Shown piece by piece: positions 1 to 10,734 of a stretch of 35,700 nucleotides of DNA; within the stretch, counting starts at the first letter, position 1; each line of letters starts with the position of its first letter. The DNA lies in the NCBI GenBank assembly GCA_015485945.1, contig WFSM01000063.1:1-35700 (forward strand), in the 5' to 3' direction. A program made the position numbers and the translations under genes. The notes beneath the pieces were generated by a model. The model was given only the letters and a program-made list of their open reading frames with translations, was not told the DNA's origin and did no database searches. This stretch comes from Candidatus Bipolaricaulota bacterium. Its GTDB lineage: Bacteria; Bipolaricaulota; Bipolaricaulia; UBA7950; UBA9294.

Positions 1-938
1 GGCCCCATGCCGAGGTGTTCGCGCTGGAAGAAGCAGAAAAAAACGCGCGCGGGGCGACGATCTACGTCACCCTGGAACCGTGCTCTCACTACGGCAAGAC
101 CCCGCCGTGTGCCGATCGGATCATCGAGGCGGGAATATCCCGCGCCGTCGTCGCCTGTCGCGATCCCAATCCGCTCGTAAACGGCCGTGGCATCGAGAGA
201 ATGCGCGCTGCCGGGATCGAGGTGATCGAGGGCGTGCTCGCGGACGAAGCGCGAAAGGCAAACGAGATCTTCATCAAGTTCATCCAGACCAAGATCCCGT
301 TCGTGCTGCTGAAGCTCGCGCTGAGCCTCGATGGGAAGATCGCGACGCGGTCCGGTGATTCCAAGTGGATCACCGGCGAAGAGGCGCGGACCGCGGTCCA
401 TCGCTTGCGACGCCGGTTCGCCGCCGTTCTCGTTGGAGCAACCACCGCGATTAACGATGACCCGCTCCTCACCGTGCGTCACGTCGAGGGACCAAACCCG
501 GTTCGGATCATCCTCGACGGCCGCGGGCGTGTTCCCGACGATGCGCGTATGTTTAACGAAGACGGCCGCACAATTGTTGTCACCACGACGATGCCGGTGG
601 AGAAGGAGACGAAGCTTCAATCTCGTGGGGTTGAAGTGTGGCGCCTTCCCAATGACAAAGACCAAGTTGATCTGCAGGAACTCCTCGTCCGGCTGGGTCA
701 GGAGAATATCGACTCACTCCTGATTGAAGGCGGCGGCGAGACGGCAGCTGCGTTCCTTACCGCCGGTTTTGTCGACAAAGTCGCGTTGTTCATCGCTCCG
801 CTCATCATCGGCGGCCGCGATTCCGTTCCTGCAGTCGGCGGTGCCGGAGCAGCTCGCATTGCCGATGCCATCAGGCTCAGAGATACGGAGGTTATGAAGA
901 TTGGTGAAGATTTTCTTGTGATCGGCTATCTCGTCTGA
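1..938 (+). CDS. ribD: Bifunctional deaminase/reductase RibD (riboflavin biosynthesis), truncated at left window edge
   Basis: Frame is open to the window edge and reads PHAEVFAL..TLEPCSHYGKTPPCADRI (HAE and PCxxxGKTPPC zinc-deaminase motifs), then a reductase domain (KLALSLDGKIATRSGDSKWITG, LLIEGGGETAAAFL). Confidence 0.95.
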   Translation, partial: PHAEVFALEEAEKNARGATIYVTLEPCSHYGKTPPCADRIIEAGISRAVVACRDPNPLVNGRGIERMRAAGIEVIEGVLADEARKANEIFIKFIQTKIPFVLLKLALSLDGKIATRSGDSKWITGEEARTAVHRLRRRFAAVLVGATTAINDDPLLTVRHVEGPNPVRIILDGRGRVPDDARMFNEDGRTIVVTTTMPVEKETKLQSRGVEVWRLPNDKDQVDLQELLVRLGQENIDSLLIEGGGETAAAFLTAGFVDKVALFIAPLIIGGRDSVPAVGGAGAARIADAIRLRDTEVMKIGEDFLVIGYLV

Positions 939-1043
939 CAAGCGTGCGGGAGTGAATTGTCGGCTGTGTCTGGTATGCCGGGTGTGGTGATGGCATAATG
1001 GTGTCACAATATACGGCGGGAACCGGAGGTCGGTGGGAGCAGG

Positions 1044-2336
1044 ATGATCGAACGATATAGCCTGTCGCCAATGCGGGAATTATGGACACTGGAGGCCCAG
1101 TATGCGCGCTGGCTTGAGGTGGAGCTGGCTGCGCTTGCCGCGATGGAGCCCCTTGGCGAGGTTCCCACCGGGACGTACGCTGCGGTGCAAAGTAAACTCC
1201 ATGTTGATTCCGCTCGGATCGCCCAAATCGAAGTAGAAATTCACCACGATCTGCTCGCGTTCATCCGGTCGCTGGAAGAACAGGCGGGGGCGCCGGGACG
1301 GTTCATCCACCAGGGCCTCACTTCATCCGATATCAAGGACACAGCCCTCTCCTTGCAGATGCGTGATGGACTCGACATCCTTCTCCGGGAAGCGGATGGG
1401 CTGAGGAAACTGCTGCTTACAAAGGCGGTGGAGTATCAGGACTTGGTGATCGTCGGACGGACGCACGGAATGCATGCCGAGCCGACGACGCTGGGGCTGA
1501 AGTTCGGCAACTGGGCGGCGGAGATCGCGCGCGATATTGCGCGTCTGAAGCAGGCGAAAGCGACGATCAGCGTGGGGAAACTCTCCGGCCCGGTCGGGAC
1601 TTACTCCCAGATTTCACCAGCGGTGGAGAAACTCGCATTGGAGAAACTTGGACTGCGGCCGGCTCTGATCGCCACCCAAGTTCTTCAACGCGACCGCCAC
1701 GCCGAGGTCCTGGCTGCAATCGCGATTACTGGAGCGACACTGGAGAAAATCGCCCTCGAGATCCGCCATCTGTCCCGCACCGAGATCGGTGAAGTGGAGG
1801 AGCCACAGCCGGAGGGATCGTCGTCGATGCCGCACAAGCGCAATCCGATCACCGCGGAGCGGATCTGCGGCTTAGCGCGCATCCTGCGGAGCAACTTGCA
1901 GGCAGGGTTGGAGAACATCGCCCTGTGGCACGAGCGTGACATGTCGCATTCGTCGGTGGAGCGAGTAGTGATCCCTGATTCGTTTCTCCTTCTTCACTAC
2001 ATGCTTGTAAAGATTAGCGCGATTGTATCCGGACTCGTGATCCACGCCGACCGGATTGCGGAGAATCTTGGTCTTACCCACGGAGCGATTTATTCGCAGG
2101 CAGCGCTGATCGAGCTTGTGAAGCACGGGATGCCGCGGAGTGAGGCACACGCAGCGGTAAAGCAGGCGGCGGAACGGGCGATTGCGGACGGAGGCGACTT
2201 TTTCGTCGCGCTGCAGGAAAATCCGGCCATCGCTTCGTACCTGGAACGGGCCGCGCTTGACATCGACACCCTGTTATCCCATGTGCGCGCGATGAGCGCA
2301 GAGATCATCGCCAGGCTGATGAAGGAGTGGGGATAG
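1044..2336 (+). CDS. purB: Adenylosuccinate lyase
   Basis: ORF 430 aa starting MIERYSLSPM; fumarase/aspartase signature GSSSMPHKRNP; QGLTSSDIKDTALSLQ. Confidence 0.95.
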   Translation: MIERYSLSPMRELWTLEAQYARWLEVELAALAAMEPLGEVPTGTYAAVQSKLHVDSARIAQIEVEIHHDLLAFIRSLEEQAGAPGRFIHQGLTSSDIKDTALSLQMRDGLDILLREADGLRKLLLTKAVEYQDLVIVGRTHGMHAEPTTLGLKFGNWAAEIARDIARLKQAKATISVGKLSGPVGTYSQISPAVEKLALEKLGLRPALIATQVLQRDRHAEVLAAIAITGATLEKIALEIRHLSRTEIGEVEEPQPEGSSSMPHKRNPITAERICGLARILRSNLQAGLENIALWHERDMSHSSVERVVIPDSFLLLHYMLVKISAIVSGLVIHADRIAENLGLTHGAIYSQAALIELVKHGMPRSEAHAAVKQAAERAIADGGDFFVALQENPAIASYLERAALDIDTLLSHVRAMSAEIIARLMKEWG

Positions 2337-2337
2337 A

Positions 2338-2979
2338 ATGGGATTGATCGGGCTTATCGTGATCGCCTATCTGCTCGGGGCAATCCCGACCGCACTCATC
2401 GCGGGCAAGCTCCTCAAGGGGATCGACATTCGCACCGTGGGAAGCGGGAACGTGGGGGCGACGAACACGTGGCGCGCCCTTGGGTGGAAGGCGGGAGTGG
2501 GAGTGCTGGCGATCGATCTCGGGAAGGGGCTAATTGCGGCGGCGCTCGTCCCGCAAATCCCATTGGGGCCGCTCCCAGTTGATATGCAGGACGTCGCGAT
2601 TCTGTGTGGACTGGCGGCGGTGCTCGGGCATGTCTTTCCTGTCTACATCGGGTTTCGTGGCGGCAAAGGCGTGGCTACCACCACCGGGATGCTCATTGCC
2701 GTTGCGCCGCTTCCGCTCGGAATCGCAGCCGGGATATTCGGCCTGACATTTGTCCTTACCGGACGGGTATCAATCGGCTCGCTGCTGGGAGCAACGAGTG
2801 TCCCAATTGCGGTGTGGCTCCTCGGCCGCTACGGGATCGCCACGTACCCGGTCCTTCTCCTCGGGCTCACTTCGGCGTTGGCGGCGTTTATCGTGTTTAA
2901 TCACCGCGCAAACATTGTTCGGTTGGTGCGGGGCAAAGAACATCCGATCATTCGCCCGTTGTTTGGGCGGCGACGGTAA
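2338..2979 (+). CDS. plsY: Glycerol-3-phosphate acyltransferase PlsY
   Basis: ORF 213 aa; PlsY motifs GSGNVGATNTWR, GHVFPVYIGFRGGKGVATTTG; multiple TM segments. Confidence 0.95.
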   Translation: MGLIGLIVIAYLLGAIPTALIAGKLLKGIDIRTVGSGNVGATNTWRALGWKAGVGVLAIDLGKGLIAAALVPQIPLGPLPVDMQDVAILCGLAAVLGHVFPVYIGFRGGKGVATTTGMLIAVAPLPLGIAAGIFGLTFVLTGRVSIGSLLGATSVPIAVWLLGRYGIATYPVLLLGLTSALAAFIVFNHRANIVRLVRGKEHPIIRPLFGRRR

Positions 2980-3004
2980 CGTATATTTCAGTTGTAATCG
3001 GGAT

Positions 3005-3033
3005 TTGACCGAGAGCACATCCGGTGCTACAAT
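3005..3033 (+). promoter_or_regulatory. Sigma70-like promoter for ftsH
   Basis: TTGACC (3005-3010), 17-bp spacer, TACAAT (3028-3033), 17 bp upstream of the ATG with a GAGGT SD. Confidence 0.6.
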
Positions 3034-3050
3034 TCCAATGAGGTAATATT

Positions 3051-4883
3051 ATGGAAAAAGATCCGCTTAGAGAACTACGCAATCGTAATTTACGCAATAT
3101 TGCGGTGATCACGGTAATCGTGATCCTGGGACTGATACTGCTTCAGTCCTGGTTCGGAGGGAATAAGCCGCAGAATGAGGTCGATTATACGACGTTCCTC
3201 ACGTTCGTGAAGAGTAGTCAGATCGCCTCGATCGTGATCAAGGACAACCGCGGCACGGCAAAGACCGTCGACGGTGGAACCGTTGTGGTTGAGTTACCGA
3301 GCAACCCGATCCTGTACGAGCCGTTGCTCGTTGACCACAACGTGAAAATTCAGTTCAAACCGCCGTCGCAGAATGGCCTGTTGTGGTCGATCCTCATCTC
3401 ACTGCTGCCGATTATTCTGTTGATCGGGGTATGGATGTACATCATGCGCCGCACGCAGAGCGGTGGAGCGCTCAGCTTCGGGCAGTCAAAGGCGAAGCTG
3501 GTTCAGCCGTACGCCACCCAGGTGACGTTTGCCGATGTTGCCGGCATCGATGAGGTGAAGGAAGAGGTTGAGGAAGTCGTCGAGTACTTAAAAGACCCAA
3601 AGCGGTTCGCTCGCCTGGGGGCGGAGATTCCGAAGGGAATCCTCCTCGTCGGCGCGCCGGGCACGGGGAAGACGTTGCTCGCCAAAGCGATCGCCGGTGA
3701 GGCTCATGTCCCGTTCTTCTCGATCAGCGGCTCGGACTTCGTGGAGATGTTCGTCGGGGTGGGAGCGGCACGGGTGCGCGACATGTTTGCCAAGGCAAAG
3801 GCATCGGCGCCGTGCATCATCTTTATCGACGAGATCGATGCCGTTGGCCGTAAGCGTGGCGCTGGGCTCGGCGGCGGCCACGACGAGCGCGAGCAGACGT
3901 TGAACCAGCTTCTCGCTGAGATGGACGGATTCCAACCGAACAAGGGGATCATCATCCTCGCCGCCACTAACCGCCCCGACGTGCTCGATCCGGCGCTGTT
4001 GCGGCCGGGACGATTCGACCGGCGGATCACCACCCCGCGTCCTGACTTGAAAGGACGAGCGGAGATCCTCAAACTTCACCTCCGCAACAAGAAGATCGGT
4101 GAGGACGTCGATCCCACGATTCTTGCCCGGCGCACCCCGGGGTTCGTGGGAGCTGACCTGAAGAATTTGTGCAACGAAGCGGCTCTGCTTGCCGCTCGCA
4201 ATGATAAGGCACAGGTCGATATGTCCGACTTCGAGGAGGCGATCGACCGCGTGATTGCCGGGGTAAAGCGCAAGGGGATTGTGCTCACCAAGGAGGTACG
4301 GGAGCACATTGCCTATCACGAGTCCGGCCACGCATTGCTGGGGCGGCTCCTGCCCAAGGCCGATCCCGTGCACCGGATATCGATCATCCCCCGCGGTGAC
4401 GGTTCTCTCGGGTTCACGCTCCAGCTCCCGCTGGAGGACAAGTACGTCGTGTCCGAGGAGGAGCTTGAAGACAAGCTCATCACCCTGTTCGGCGGGCGGG
4501 CGGCGGAGGAGATCGTGTTCCACGAGCTCACCACCGGCGCGTACGACGACCTGAAGAAGGCGACCCAACTCGCCAAGCGAATGGTCGTCGAGTACGGGAT
4601 GAGCGATAAGCTGGGACCGATCAGCCTGGCACGCGAGCACGTGAACGTGTTCCTCGGCGAGGAGATCGTAAAGAGCGACGAGCACTCGGAGGAGCTTTCC
4701 GCCCTCGTCGATTCCGAGATCCGCGGGCTTATCACCCGCACCTACGGCCGGGCGAAGCAACTGCTCGCTGAGCACCGCTCCGTCCTCGACCGATTAGCGC
4801 ACGCCCTGCTGGATAAGGAGGTCCTCGCCGGCACGGAGCTCGACGACCTGTTCTCGTCCTTGGTCCCGTCGCCGGCTGCGTAA
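3051..4883 (+). CDS. ftsH: ATP-dependent zinc metalloprotease FtsH
   Basis: ORF 610 aa; Walker A GAPGTGKT, Walker [42 protein letters not shown] zinc motif. Confidence 0.97.
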   Translation: MEKDPLRELRNRNLRNIAVITVIVILGLILLQSWFGGNKPQNEVDYTTFLTFVKSSQIASIVIKDNRGTAKTVDGGTVVVELPSNPILYEPLLVDHNVKIQFKPPSQNGLLWSILISLLPIILLIGVWMYIMRRTQSGGALSFGQSKAKLVQPYATQVTFADVAGIDEVKEEVEEVVEYLKDPKRFARLGAEIPKGILLVGAPGTGKTLLAKAIAGEAHVPFFSISGSDFVEMFVGVGAARVRDMFAKAKASAPCIIFIDEIDAVGRKRGAGLGGGHDEREQTLNQLLAEMDGFQPNKGIIILAATNRPDVLDPALLRPGRFDRRITTPRPDLKGRAEILKLHLRNKKIGEDVDPTILARRTPGFVGADLKNLCNEAALLAARNDKAQVDMSDFEEAIDRVIAGVKRKGIVLTKEVREHIAYHESGHALLGRLLPKADPVHRISIIPRGDGSLGFTLQLPLEDKYVVSEEELEDKLITLFGGRAAEEIVFHELTTGAYDDLKKATQLAKRMVVEYGMSDKLGPISLAREHVNVFLGEEIVKSDEHSEELSALVDSEIRGLITRTYGRAKQLLAEHRSVLDRLAHALLDKEVLAGTELDDLFSSLVPSPAA

Positions 4884-6034
4884 TGCGCCGCGTTATCATT
4901 CTCGGGTCGACCGGCTCGATCGGCACACAGACGATTGACGTAATCACCCGCCTTAACCGCATTGGATACGACTTTGAAATTGTCGGGCTCGGAGCTGGCC
5001 ACAACATCGAGCGACTCAGTCAGCAGGTTGCCGCCGTCCGTCCGCGTGTGGTGTGTGTCGCCGAGGAATCCGGCCGTGACGAGCTTGCACGCCGGTTTCC
5101 CGACCTCGAGATCGTGGTCGGAGAGGACGGGCTGCTTGTGCTTGTCCGCACGGACGACGTCGATATCGTGGTGAACGCCCTCGTCGGTGCAATTGGGCTT
5201 CCTCCCACTCTGGTGGCGCTCGAACAGGGACGCACTGTTGCCCTTGCCAACAAGGAGAGCCTTGTGGTGGGGGGAGAACTGGTCAAAACCGTGCTCGCCG
5301 ACCATGGTGGGACGATTGTCCCGATTGACTCCGAACACAGCGCGCTCCTGCAAGCACTGTCCGCCGGGAAACGGGAGGAGGTGCGCCGGCTGGTCATCAC
5401 CGCATCGGGCGGCCCATTCCTCCGCACCCCGCTCGTGGAGCTCGATCGGGTGCGCCCCGAAGACGCGCTTCATCATCCCAACTGGAACATGGGGACGCGG
5501 ATCACGATCGACTCGGCAACGATGGTGAACAAGGCGTTCGAAGTGATCGAGGCCCATTACCTGTTTGGGATTCCGTACGATCACATCGAGCCGGTCATTC
5601 ACCCGGCGTCGGTGGTACACTCGTTGGTTGAGTACCGCGATGGATCGGTGATCGCCCAGCTCGCTCCTCCGGACATGCGGATCCCGATTCAGTATGCACT
5701 TGTCTATCCCCACCGGCCGGATACCGAATTGCCGCGACTCGATCTCACCGCGGTGGGACCGCTCACGTTTGCACCGCTCGATCACGCGCGCTATCCCGCG
5801 TTTGACGCCGTCCTGTTCGCAGCGGAACGTGGCGGTACTGCTCCGGCAGTGGCCAACGCTGCTGATGAGGTGTTGGTAACGCGGTTCCTCGCAGGCGAGA
5901 TCCCGTTCACTGCGATCGCTCGTGGGATCGCCGCCGCACTTGCAGGGTGGACGGATGACGCTCCGCTCACACTCGCTGCCGTCCGCGCCGCCGATCGCTG
6001 GGCACGCACGGTTGCCCGCAAATACACGCCTTGA
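4883..6034 (+). CDS. dxr: 1-deoxy-D-xylulose-5-phosphate reductoisomerase
   Basis: ORF 383 aa; GSTGSIGTQTIDV N-terminus, NKESLVVGGE, SGGPF, HPNWNMGTRITIDSATMVNK; overlaps ftsH stop by 1 nt. Confidence 0.97.
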   Translation: MRRVIILGSTGSIGTQTIDVITRLNRIGYDFEIVGLGAGHNIERLSQQVAAVRPRVVCVAEESGRDELARRFPDLEIVVGEDGLLVLVRTDDVDIVVNALVGAIGLPPTLVALEQGRTVALANKESLVVGGELVKTVLADHGGTIVPIDSEHSALLQALSAGKREEVRRLVITASGGPFLRTPLVELDRVRPEDALHHPNWNMGTRITIDSATMVNKAFEVIEAHYLFGIPYDHIEPVIHPASVVHSLVEYRDGSVIAQLAPPDMRIPIQYALVYPHRPDTELPRLDLTAVGPLTFAPLDHARYPAFDAVLFAAERGGTAPAVANAADEVLVTRFLAGEIPFTAIARGIAAALAGWTDDAPLTLAAVRAADRWARTVARKYTP

Positions 6035-6163
6035 TCTGGGCACGGCGCCCGGGGAGCCAATTGACGGCAGCCCGGGCGGGATGTTAGTCTACATAACGAA
6101 CACACGGCGGCGGTACGGGCGGGCTCGTGTCGCCTGGACTAACAACTGGTTACAAGGAGAGGC

Positions 6164-6985
6164 ATGGATACACACAGGATTATGCAACTCGCGCTCGAAC
6201 TGGCCGGGCTGGATGAGATCCCTGCGGACAGCGCGATCTACCAGCCGGGGGAGGACATCGAACGGGTCATCATTGGGATTGACATCGATACCACCGAGCT
6301 TATCCTCGCCGAGGAGGAGGGGTACGACCTTGCGATCTCGCACCATCCGATGGGGGGCGAGGCGTTCATCAACTTTCATCGCGTGTTGGCACGCCATATC
6401 GACCTGCTGGTAACCGCAGGTGTACCACGTGATGCGGCGAAACAGGCGGTCCTCCCGATGATGGAAGAACAACGGATCGCACACGCAATGCGCAATTACG
6501 ACCGCGCCCCGTCGATCGCTCGGCTGATCGACATGCCATACATGAACATCCACACCCCACTCGATGAGATCGGACGACGGCGGATGGCGGACGCGTGCGC
6601 CGCGCTCGCGCCCACGAACACAGTGGCTGACCTGATCGAACACTTTCGCGCCGTGTTCGGGGAATTCCGCCATGCACTGACGACCATCGAACCGGTGGTG
6701 GGAGCGCCGGAGAACCAACTCGGCCGCATCGCCGTTGCCCACGGCGCCGGCACGAACGGCGGCTATCCGGTGGCAAAAGTGTACTTCACCCACGGAATCG
6801 ACACGGTGATTTACATCCACTGTGCCCCGCGGGACATCGTGCGGCTGCGCCAGGAGTTTCCTGACAAGAACCTTGTTGTCACTGGACACATCGCCAGCGA
6901 CTCGGTGGGAATCAATCCGTTCATCGCTGCGCTTGAGGAGCGAGGAATGGAGGTAACTGCGATCAGCGGGATCGTAGCGCCGTAG
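6164..6985 (+). CDS. Nif3-like dinuclear metal center protein
   Basis: ORF 273 aa; IIGIDIDTTELILAEEEGYDLAISHHPMGGEAF and C-terminal GHIASDSVGINPFIAALEERGMEV resemble the Nif3 family. Confidence 0.8.
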   Translation: MDTHRIMQLALELAGLDEIPADSAIYQPGEDIERVIIGIDIDTTELILAEEEGYDLAISHHPMGGEAFINFHRVLARHIDLLVTAGVPRDAAKQAVLPMMEEQRIAHAMRNYDRAPSIARLIDMPYMNIHTPLDEIGRRRMADACAALAPTNTVADLIEHFRAVFGEFRHALTTIEPVVGAPENQLGRIAVAHGAGTNGGYPVAKVYFTHGIDTVIYIHCAPRDIVRLRQEFPDKNLVVTGHIASDSVGINPFIAALEERGMEVTAISGIVAP

Positions 6986-6991
6986 GACAGT

Positions 6992-8662
6992 TCACTCAGC
7001 GGTGCGCGGGTCGAACCGATGGCGCTCGATCGCGTACTGTGCCGATATTCGACCGGCACGGTAATCACGTACGATTTCCGAGTGAGGACGCGCGGTTGGA
7101 TCACCGTACCCGCCTCCACCCGGGGTACGAATACTGATGATCTCTCCCGGTGCAAGAATGAATGACCCCTTGCCCGCCACGCGGCGCTCGCCGCTGGCAG
7201 TGATGATGTAATCCACACCCGATGCCCCGGGGGTGCCGCCGTTGATCCCGTACGGTTGCGTGGCGCGGCGATCGGCAAGCAGCGAGACGCGCGCCTGATG
7301 CCCGATCACACGGATGTCGCGTCTGATACCCAACCCACCCCGGTATCGTCCTGCCCCACCGCTGTCGCCGCGTAGCTCGTAACGTTCCACCCGCAATGGG
7401 TACGCGATCTCCAGTGCCTCGATTGGTGTGTTGAGCGTGTTTGTCATGTGGCACTGAATCCCGTCGACGCCGTCCTTGTCCGGCCGCGCGCCAAACCCAC
7501 CCCCGATCGTTTCGTACACTGTGTACGCCCGTCCGGTGCGGGGATCGATCCCTCCGATGGTGACGTTGTTCATCGTCCCCTGGCACGCGGCGATCGTGCG
7601 GTCGGGTGCGGCACTGGCAAGCGCACCGAGAAGGACATCGACGATCCGCTGCGCCGTTTCCAGGTTACCCCCCACCACCGCCGCCGGCGGGCGGGCGTTA
7701 ACCACCGTACCAGGAGGGGCAGTTATCGCGATCGGCCGGTAACACCCAGCGTTGGGAGGAATATCAGGGGCGATGACGGCGCGGATTGCATAGTACACTG
7801 CTGACGCGGTGACTGCGTACACCGCGTTGATCGGGCCGTCCACCTGAGGATCGCTCCCGGAGAAATCGATCGTCATCATATCACCGACAATGTGGATACT
7901 GACTGCAATACGGACCGGACGATCGCTGACGCCGTCGTTATCCAATTGATCCGCGTATCGGTATATCCCATCGGGCATGACAGCGATCGCTGCCCGCATC
8001 TGACGCTCTGATCGGTCCATGATCGCATCGATCGCGGCAATGAGCACCTCCGCGTCATAGCGCGCGAGCAATTCCAGAAATCGCCGCCGCCCCGTCTCAT
8101 TGGCCGCCCGTTGCGCGCGCAGGTCGCCGCGGCGCTCGTCCGGGGTGCGCACGTTGGCGGTGATAACGCTCATCAGATCGGAATCGAGTTTTCCGCCCCG
8201 CCACAGCTTGATCGGGGGTAGGCGCAGCCCTTCCTGGTAAATCTCGGTGGCGTCCCCGGCCACGCTTCCCGGGCGCATCCCGCCCACGTCCGCGTGGTGA
8301 GCGCGGTTGACGGCAAACGCGACCACCGCGCCGTTGTGGAAGATCGGGGTAAGAAACGTGATGTCGGGGAGGTGAGCACCGCCGGCAAACGGGTCGTTCA
8401 CCACGACTGTGTCTCCGGGTGCGAACTCATGAAACCGGGAGAGGACGGCGCGGACGGAGAACGGCATCGCCCCCAGATGCACCGGGATCGATTCCGCTTG
8501 GGCGATCAACTGACCGGCGCGATCGAATAGGGCAGACGAGCAATCGCGGCGCTCCTTGATGTTGGGGCTGTATCCGGTGCGGATCAAATTGTGGTTCATC
8601 GCCTCGGCGATGCCGGCGAGCGCGTTTTCGATGATCGTCAGGGTCACCGGATCGATGGTCAT
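6992..8662 (-). CDS. hyuB: Hydantoinase B/oxoprolinase family protein (HyuB)
   Basis: MTIDPVTLTIIENALAGIAEAMNHNLIRTGYSPNIKERRDCSSALFD; C-terminus TPGGGGYGDP; start trimmed to ATG 8662, which overlaps the hyuA stop (ATGA). Confidence 0.88.
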   Translation of the reverse strand: MTIDPVTLTIIENALAGIAEAMNHNLIRTGYSPNIKERRDCSSALFDRAGQLIAQAESIPVHLGAMPFSVRAVLSRFHEFAPGDTVVVNDPFAGGAHLPDITFLTPIFHNGAVVAFAVNRAHHADVGGMRPGSVAGDATEIYQEGLRLPPIKLWRGGKLDSDLMSVITANVRTPDERRGDLRAQRAANETGRRRFLELLARYDAEVLIAAIDAIMDRSERQMRAAIAVMPDGIYRYADQLDNDGVSDRPVRIAVSIHIVGDMMTIDFSGSDPQVDGPINAVYAVTASAVYYAIRAVIAPDIPPNAGCYRPIAITAPPGTVVNARPPAAVVGGNLETAQRIVDVLLGALASAAPDRTIAACQGTMNNVTIGGIDPRTGRAYTVYETIGGGFGARPDKDGVDGIQCHMTNTLNTPIEALEIAYPLRVERYELRGDSGGAGRYRGGLGIRRDIRVIGHQARVSLLADRRATQPYGINGGTPGASGVDYIITASGERRVAGKGSFILAPGEIISIRTPGGGGYGDPTARPHSEIVRDYRAGRISAQYAIERHRFDPRTAE

Positions 8663-10716
8663 TGTGGCAACTCCGCTCCGACCGCGATGATCACGTTCTG
8701 CAATTGATCTACTTGTGCCGTCATCTGCGGCGGCACGAGGATCGTGGTATCGCGCCCGGCGATCACCGCTGGCCCGGTGAGGGCGAGGCCTGGAGCGAGC
8801 TCCGCGCGTGCGAACACGGGCGTGTCCGTCCATCCTGTGGTCGGAAAGTACACAGGACGGATTTCCGGGTGCGCGGGGTGCGCCGCCGCTGGTTTGCGAT
8901 CGTGACCGCGGTCGATTGCAGCTACCGCGCCGACGGCGTGCACACGCAGATTGACGAGTTCCACTGGTTCATCAGGGGCGGAATGTCCGTACAGGTCACG
9001 ATGGCGGGTGTGGAACCGGGCGACAGCGTGGGCGAGCTGGTCCACATCCAACGGCTGCTCCGGAATTTCCACATTGACCTCGTACGATTGGCCGATGTAG
9101 CGCAGATCGAGCGAGCGCTCGCACCGAATCCGCGCCGCCGCCACCCCGTCGCGCACTAGCGCGTCGCGGCCCATCCGCACGAGGTCAGCGAACACAGCGT
9201 TGATTTCATCCGGGTCACAGGCGGCAACCGGCCGCACCACCGAGCGTACGTAGTCGTGTGCAAGATCCGTGCACAACAGGCCGAGAGCGGACAACACCCC
9301 AGCGGCATGGGGCACGATCACACGAGGGATGGAAAGCGCCGCCGCCAGCGCGGGGCCGTGCAACGGCCCGGCGCCCCCGAACGCCAGCAACGAGAAATCA
9401 CGCGGATCACGTCCCCGTTCGACTGTGATTACCCGAACCGCTCGCTCCATGTTTGCCGTGGCAATGGCAATGATTCCGGCGGCTGCCTGTTCCAGTCCTA
9501 ATCCAAGCGGCCGCGCGATCTTATCTGTAATCACCCGCTGTGCTGCGTCGCGGTCAAGCGTGGGCAGCTCCCCGAGCGATTGCCGGGGATCGAGCCGGCC
9601 AAGCACAAGCTGAGCGTCGGTTGCGGTGGGTTCACCGCCGCCGCGGCCATAACAGGCCGGACCGGGATCGGCGCCGGCGCTGCGCGGGCCCACGTGCAGT
9701 CCACCGCCGGAGTCGACCCACGCGATCGATCCCCCACCCGCGCCGATCGTGTGCACTGCTACCATTGGCACTTTGATCGGGTACCCGGCGATGACGCCGT
9801 CCGTGGTCCGCGCTGCTTTTCCGTCCGTCACCAGTGCCACATCAGTGCTCGTCCCCCCCATATCGAACGTGATCAGGTCGTTGTAGCCCGCTCGGTTACC
9901 GACGAATCGCGCCCCCTGCACGCCAGCAGCCGGCCCGGACAGCACGATGCGTACCGGTTGCCGTTCGGCGCCGCGGCTGCTCGTGATTCCCGCGTTTGAC
10001 TGCATAATCTGCCACTTGCGGCGGAACCCCAGCTGCACCCCTTCCGCCTCCAATTGTTCGAGGTAATCGCCGATCACCGGACGCAGCGCTGCATTGATCA
10101 CGGTGGTCGACGTCCGTTCGTACTCGCGAAACTCAGGAAGGACATCGGATGACAGCGTGACCGGTATGTCCGATGCAGCACCGATGATCTCCAACACGCG
10201 GCGTTCGTGGGCGGGATTGACGTACGCAAACAAAAAACAGACAGCGACCGATTTTACTCCGTGCGTCGCCAGCCCGGCCGCGATCCGCTTCACCGCAGGT
10301 TCATCCAATGGAACGATTTCCGCGCCCTGATAATCAAGCCGTTCGGGTACCTCGAACCGAAGCTCGCGCGGCACAAGCGGACGTGGGCGTTCCATCTCAA
10401 GATCATACAGCGATGGCCGATTCTGACGGCCGATTTCGAGAACATCGCGAAACCCAGCGGTGGTGATGAGGGCAGTGGGCGCCAATTTCCCCTCTAACAA
10501 TGCATTGGTAGCAACCGTGGAGCCGTGCACGATCCGTTCCAGTGCAGCGATGCGGATTCCAAACTCCGCCTCGGCCGCGTGCAGTCCACGTGCAACTCCG
10601 TCCGCCAATCGCCCCGGAGTTGACGCCACCTTGAGAAACCGTACCGTGCCGCGGCGGGGATCGAGGGCGACGATGTCGGTGAACGTACCGCCAATGTCGA
10701 TCCCCAGCAGCATCAT
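8659..10716 (-). CDS. hyuA: Hydantoinase A/oxoprolinase family protein (HyuA)
   Basis: MLLGIDIGGTFTDIVALD; HGSTVATNALLEGK; FDMGGTSTDVALV; start trimmed to an ATG after GGAGGTGCGG. Confidence 0.88.
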   Translation of the reverse strand: MMLLGIDIGGTFTDIVALDPRRGTVRFLKVASTPGRLADGVARGLHAAEAEFGIRIAALERIVHGSTVATNALLEGKLAPTALITTAGFRDVLEIGRQNRPSLYDLEMERPRPLVPRELRFEVPERLDYQGAEIVPLDEPAVKRIAAGLATHGVKSVAVCFLFAYVNPAHERRVLEIIGAASDIPVTLSSDVLPEFREYERTSTTVINAALRPVIGDYLEQLEAEGVQLGFRRKWQIMQSNAGITSSRGAERQPVRIVLSGPAAGVQGARFVGNRAGYNDLITFDMGGTSTDVALVTDGKAARTTDGVIAGYPIKVPMVAVHTIGAGGGSIAWVDSGGGLHVGPRSAGADPGPACYGRGGGEPTATDAQLVLGRLDPRQSLGELPTLDRDAAQRVITDKIARPLGLGLEQAAAGIIAIATANMERAVRVITVERGRDPRDFSLLAFGGAGPLHGPALAAALSIPRVIVPHAAGVLSALGLLCTDLAHDYVRSVVRPVAACDPDEINAVFADLVRMGRDALVRDGVAAARIRCERSLDLRYIGQSYEVNVEIPEQPLDVDQLAHAVARFHTRHRDLYGHSAPDEPVELVNLRVHAVGAVAAIDRGHDRKPAAAHPAHPEIRPVYFPTTGWTDTPVFARAELAPGLALTGPAVIAGRDTTILVPPQMTAQVDQLQNVIIAVGAELPQ

Positions 10717-10734
10717 CCGCACCTCCTGCGGCGC

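Noticed and set aside
3588-4775. 395-aa minus-strand ORF antisense to ftsH
   Set aside because: Lies opposite conserved FtsH AAA/protease domains; low-complexity composition typical of shadow ORFs
4742-6043. 433-aa minus-strand ORF antisense to dxr
   Set aside because: Shadow ORF in GC-rich DNA; the plus strand encodes an unambiguous Dxr, and the antisense translation shows no recognisable domain
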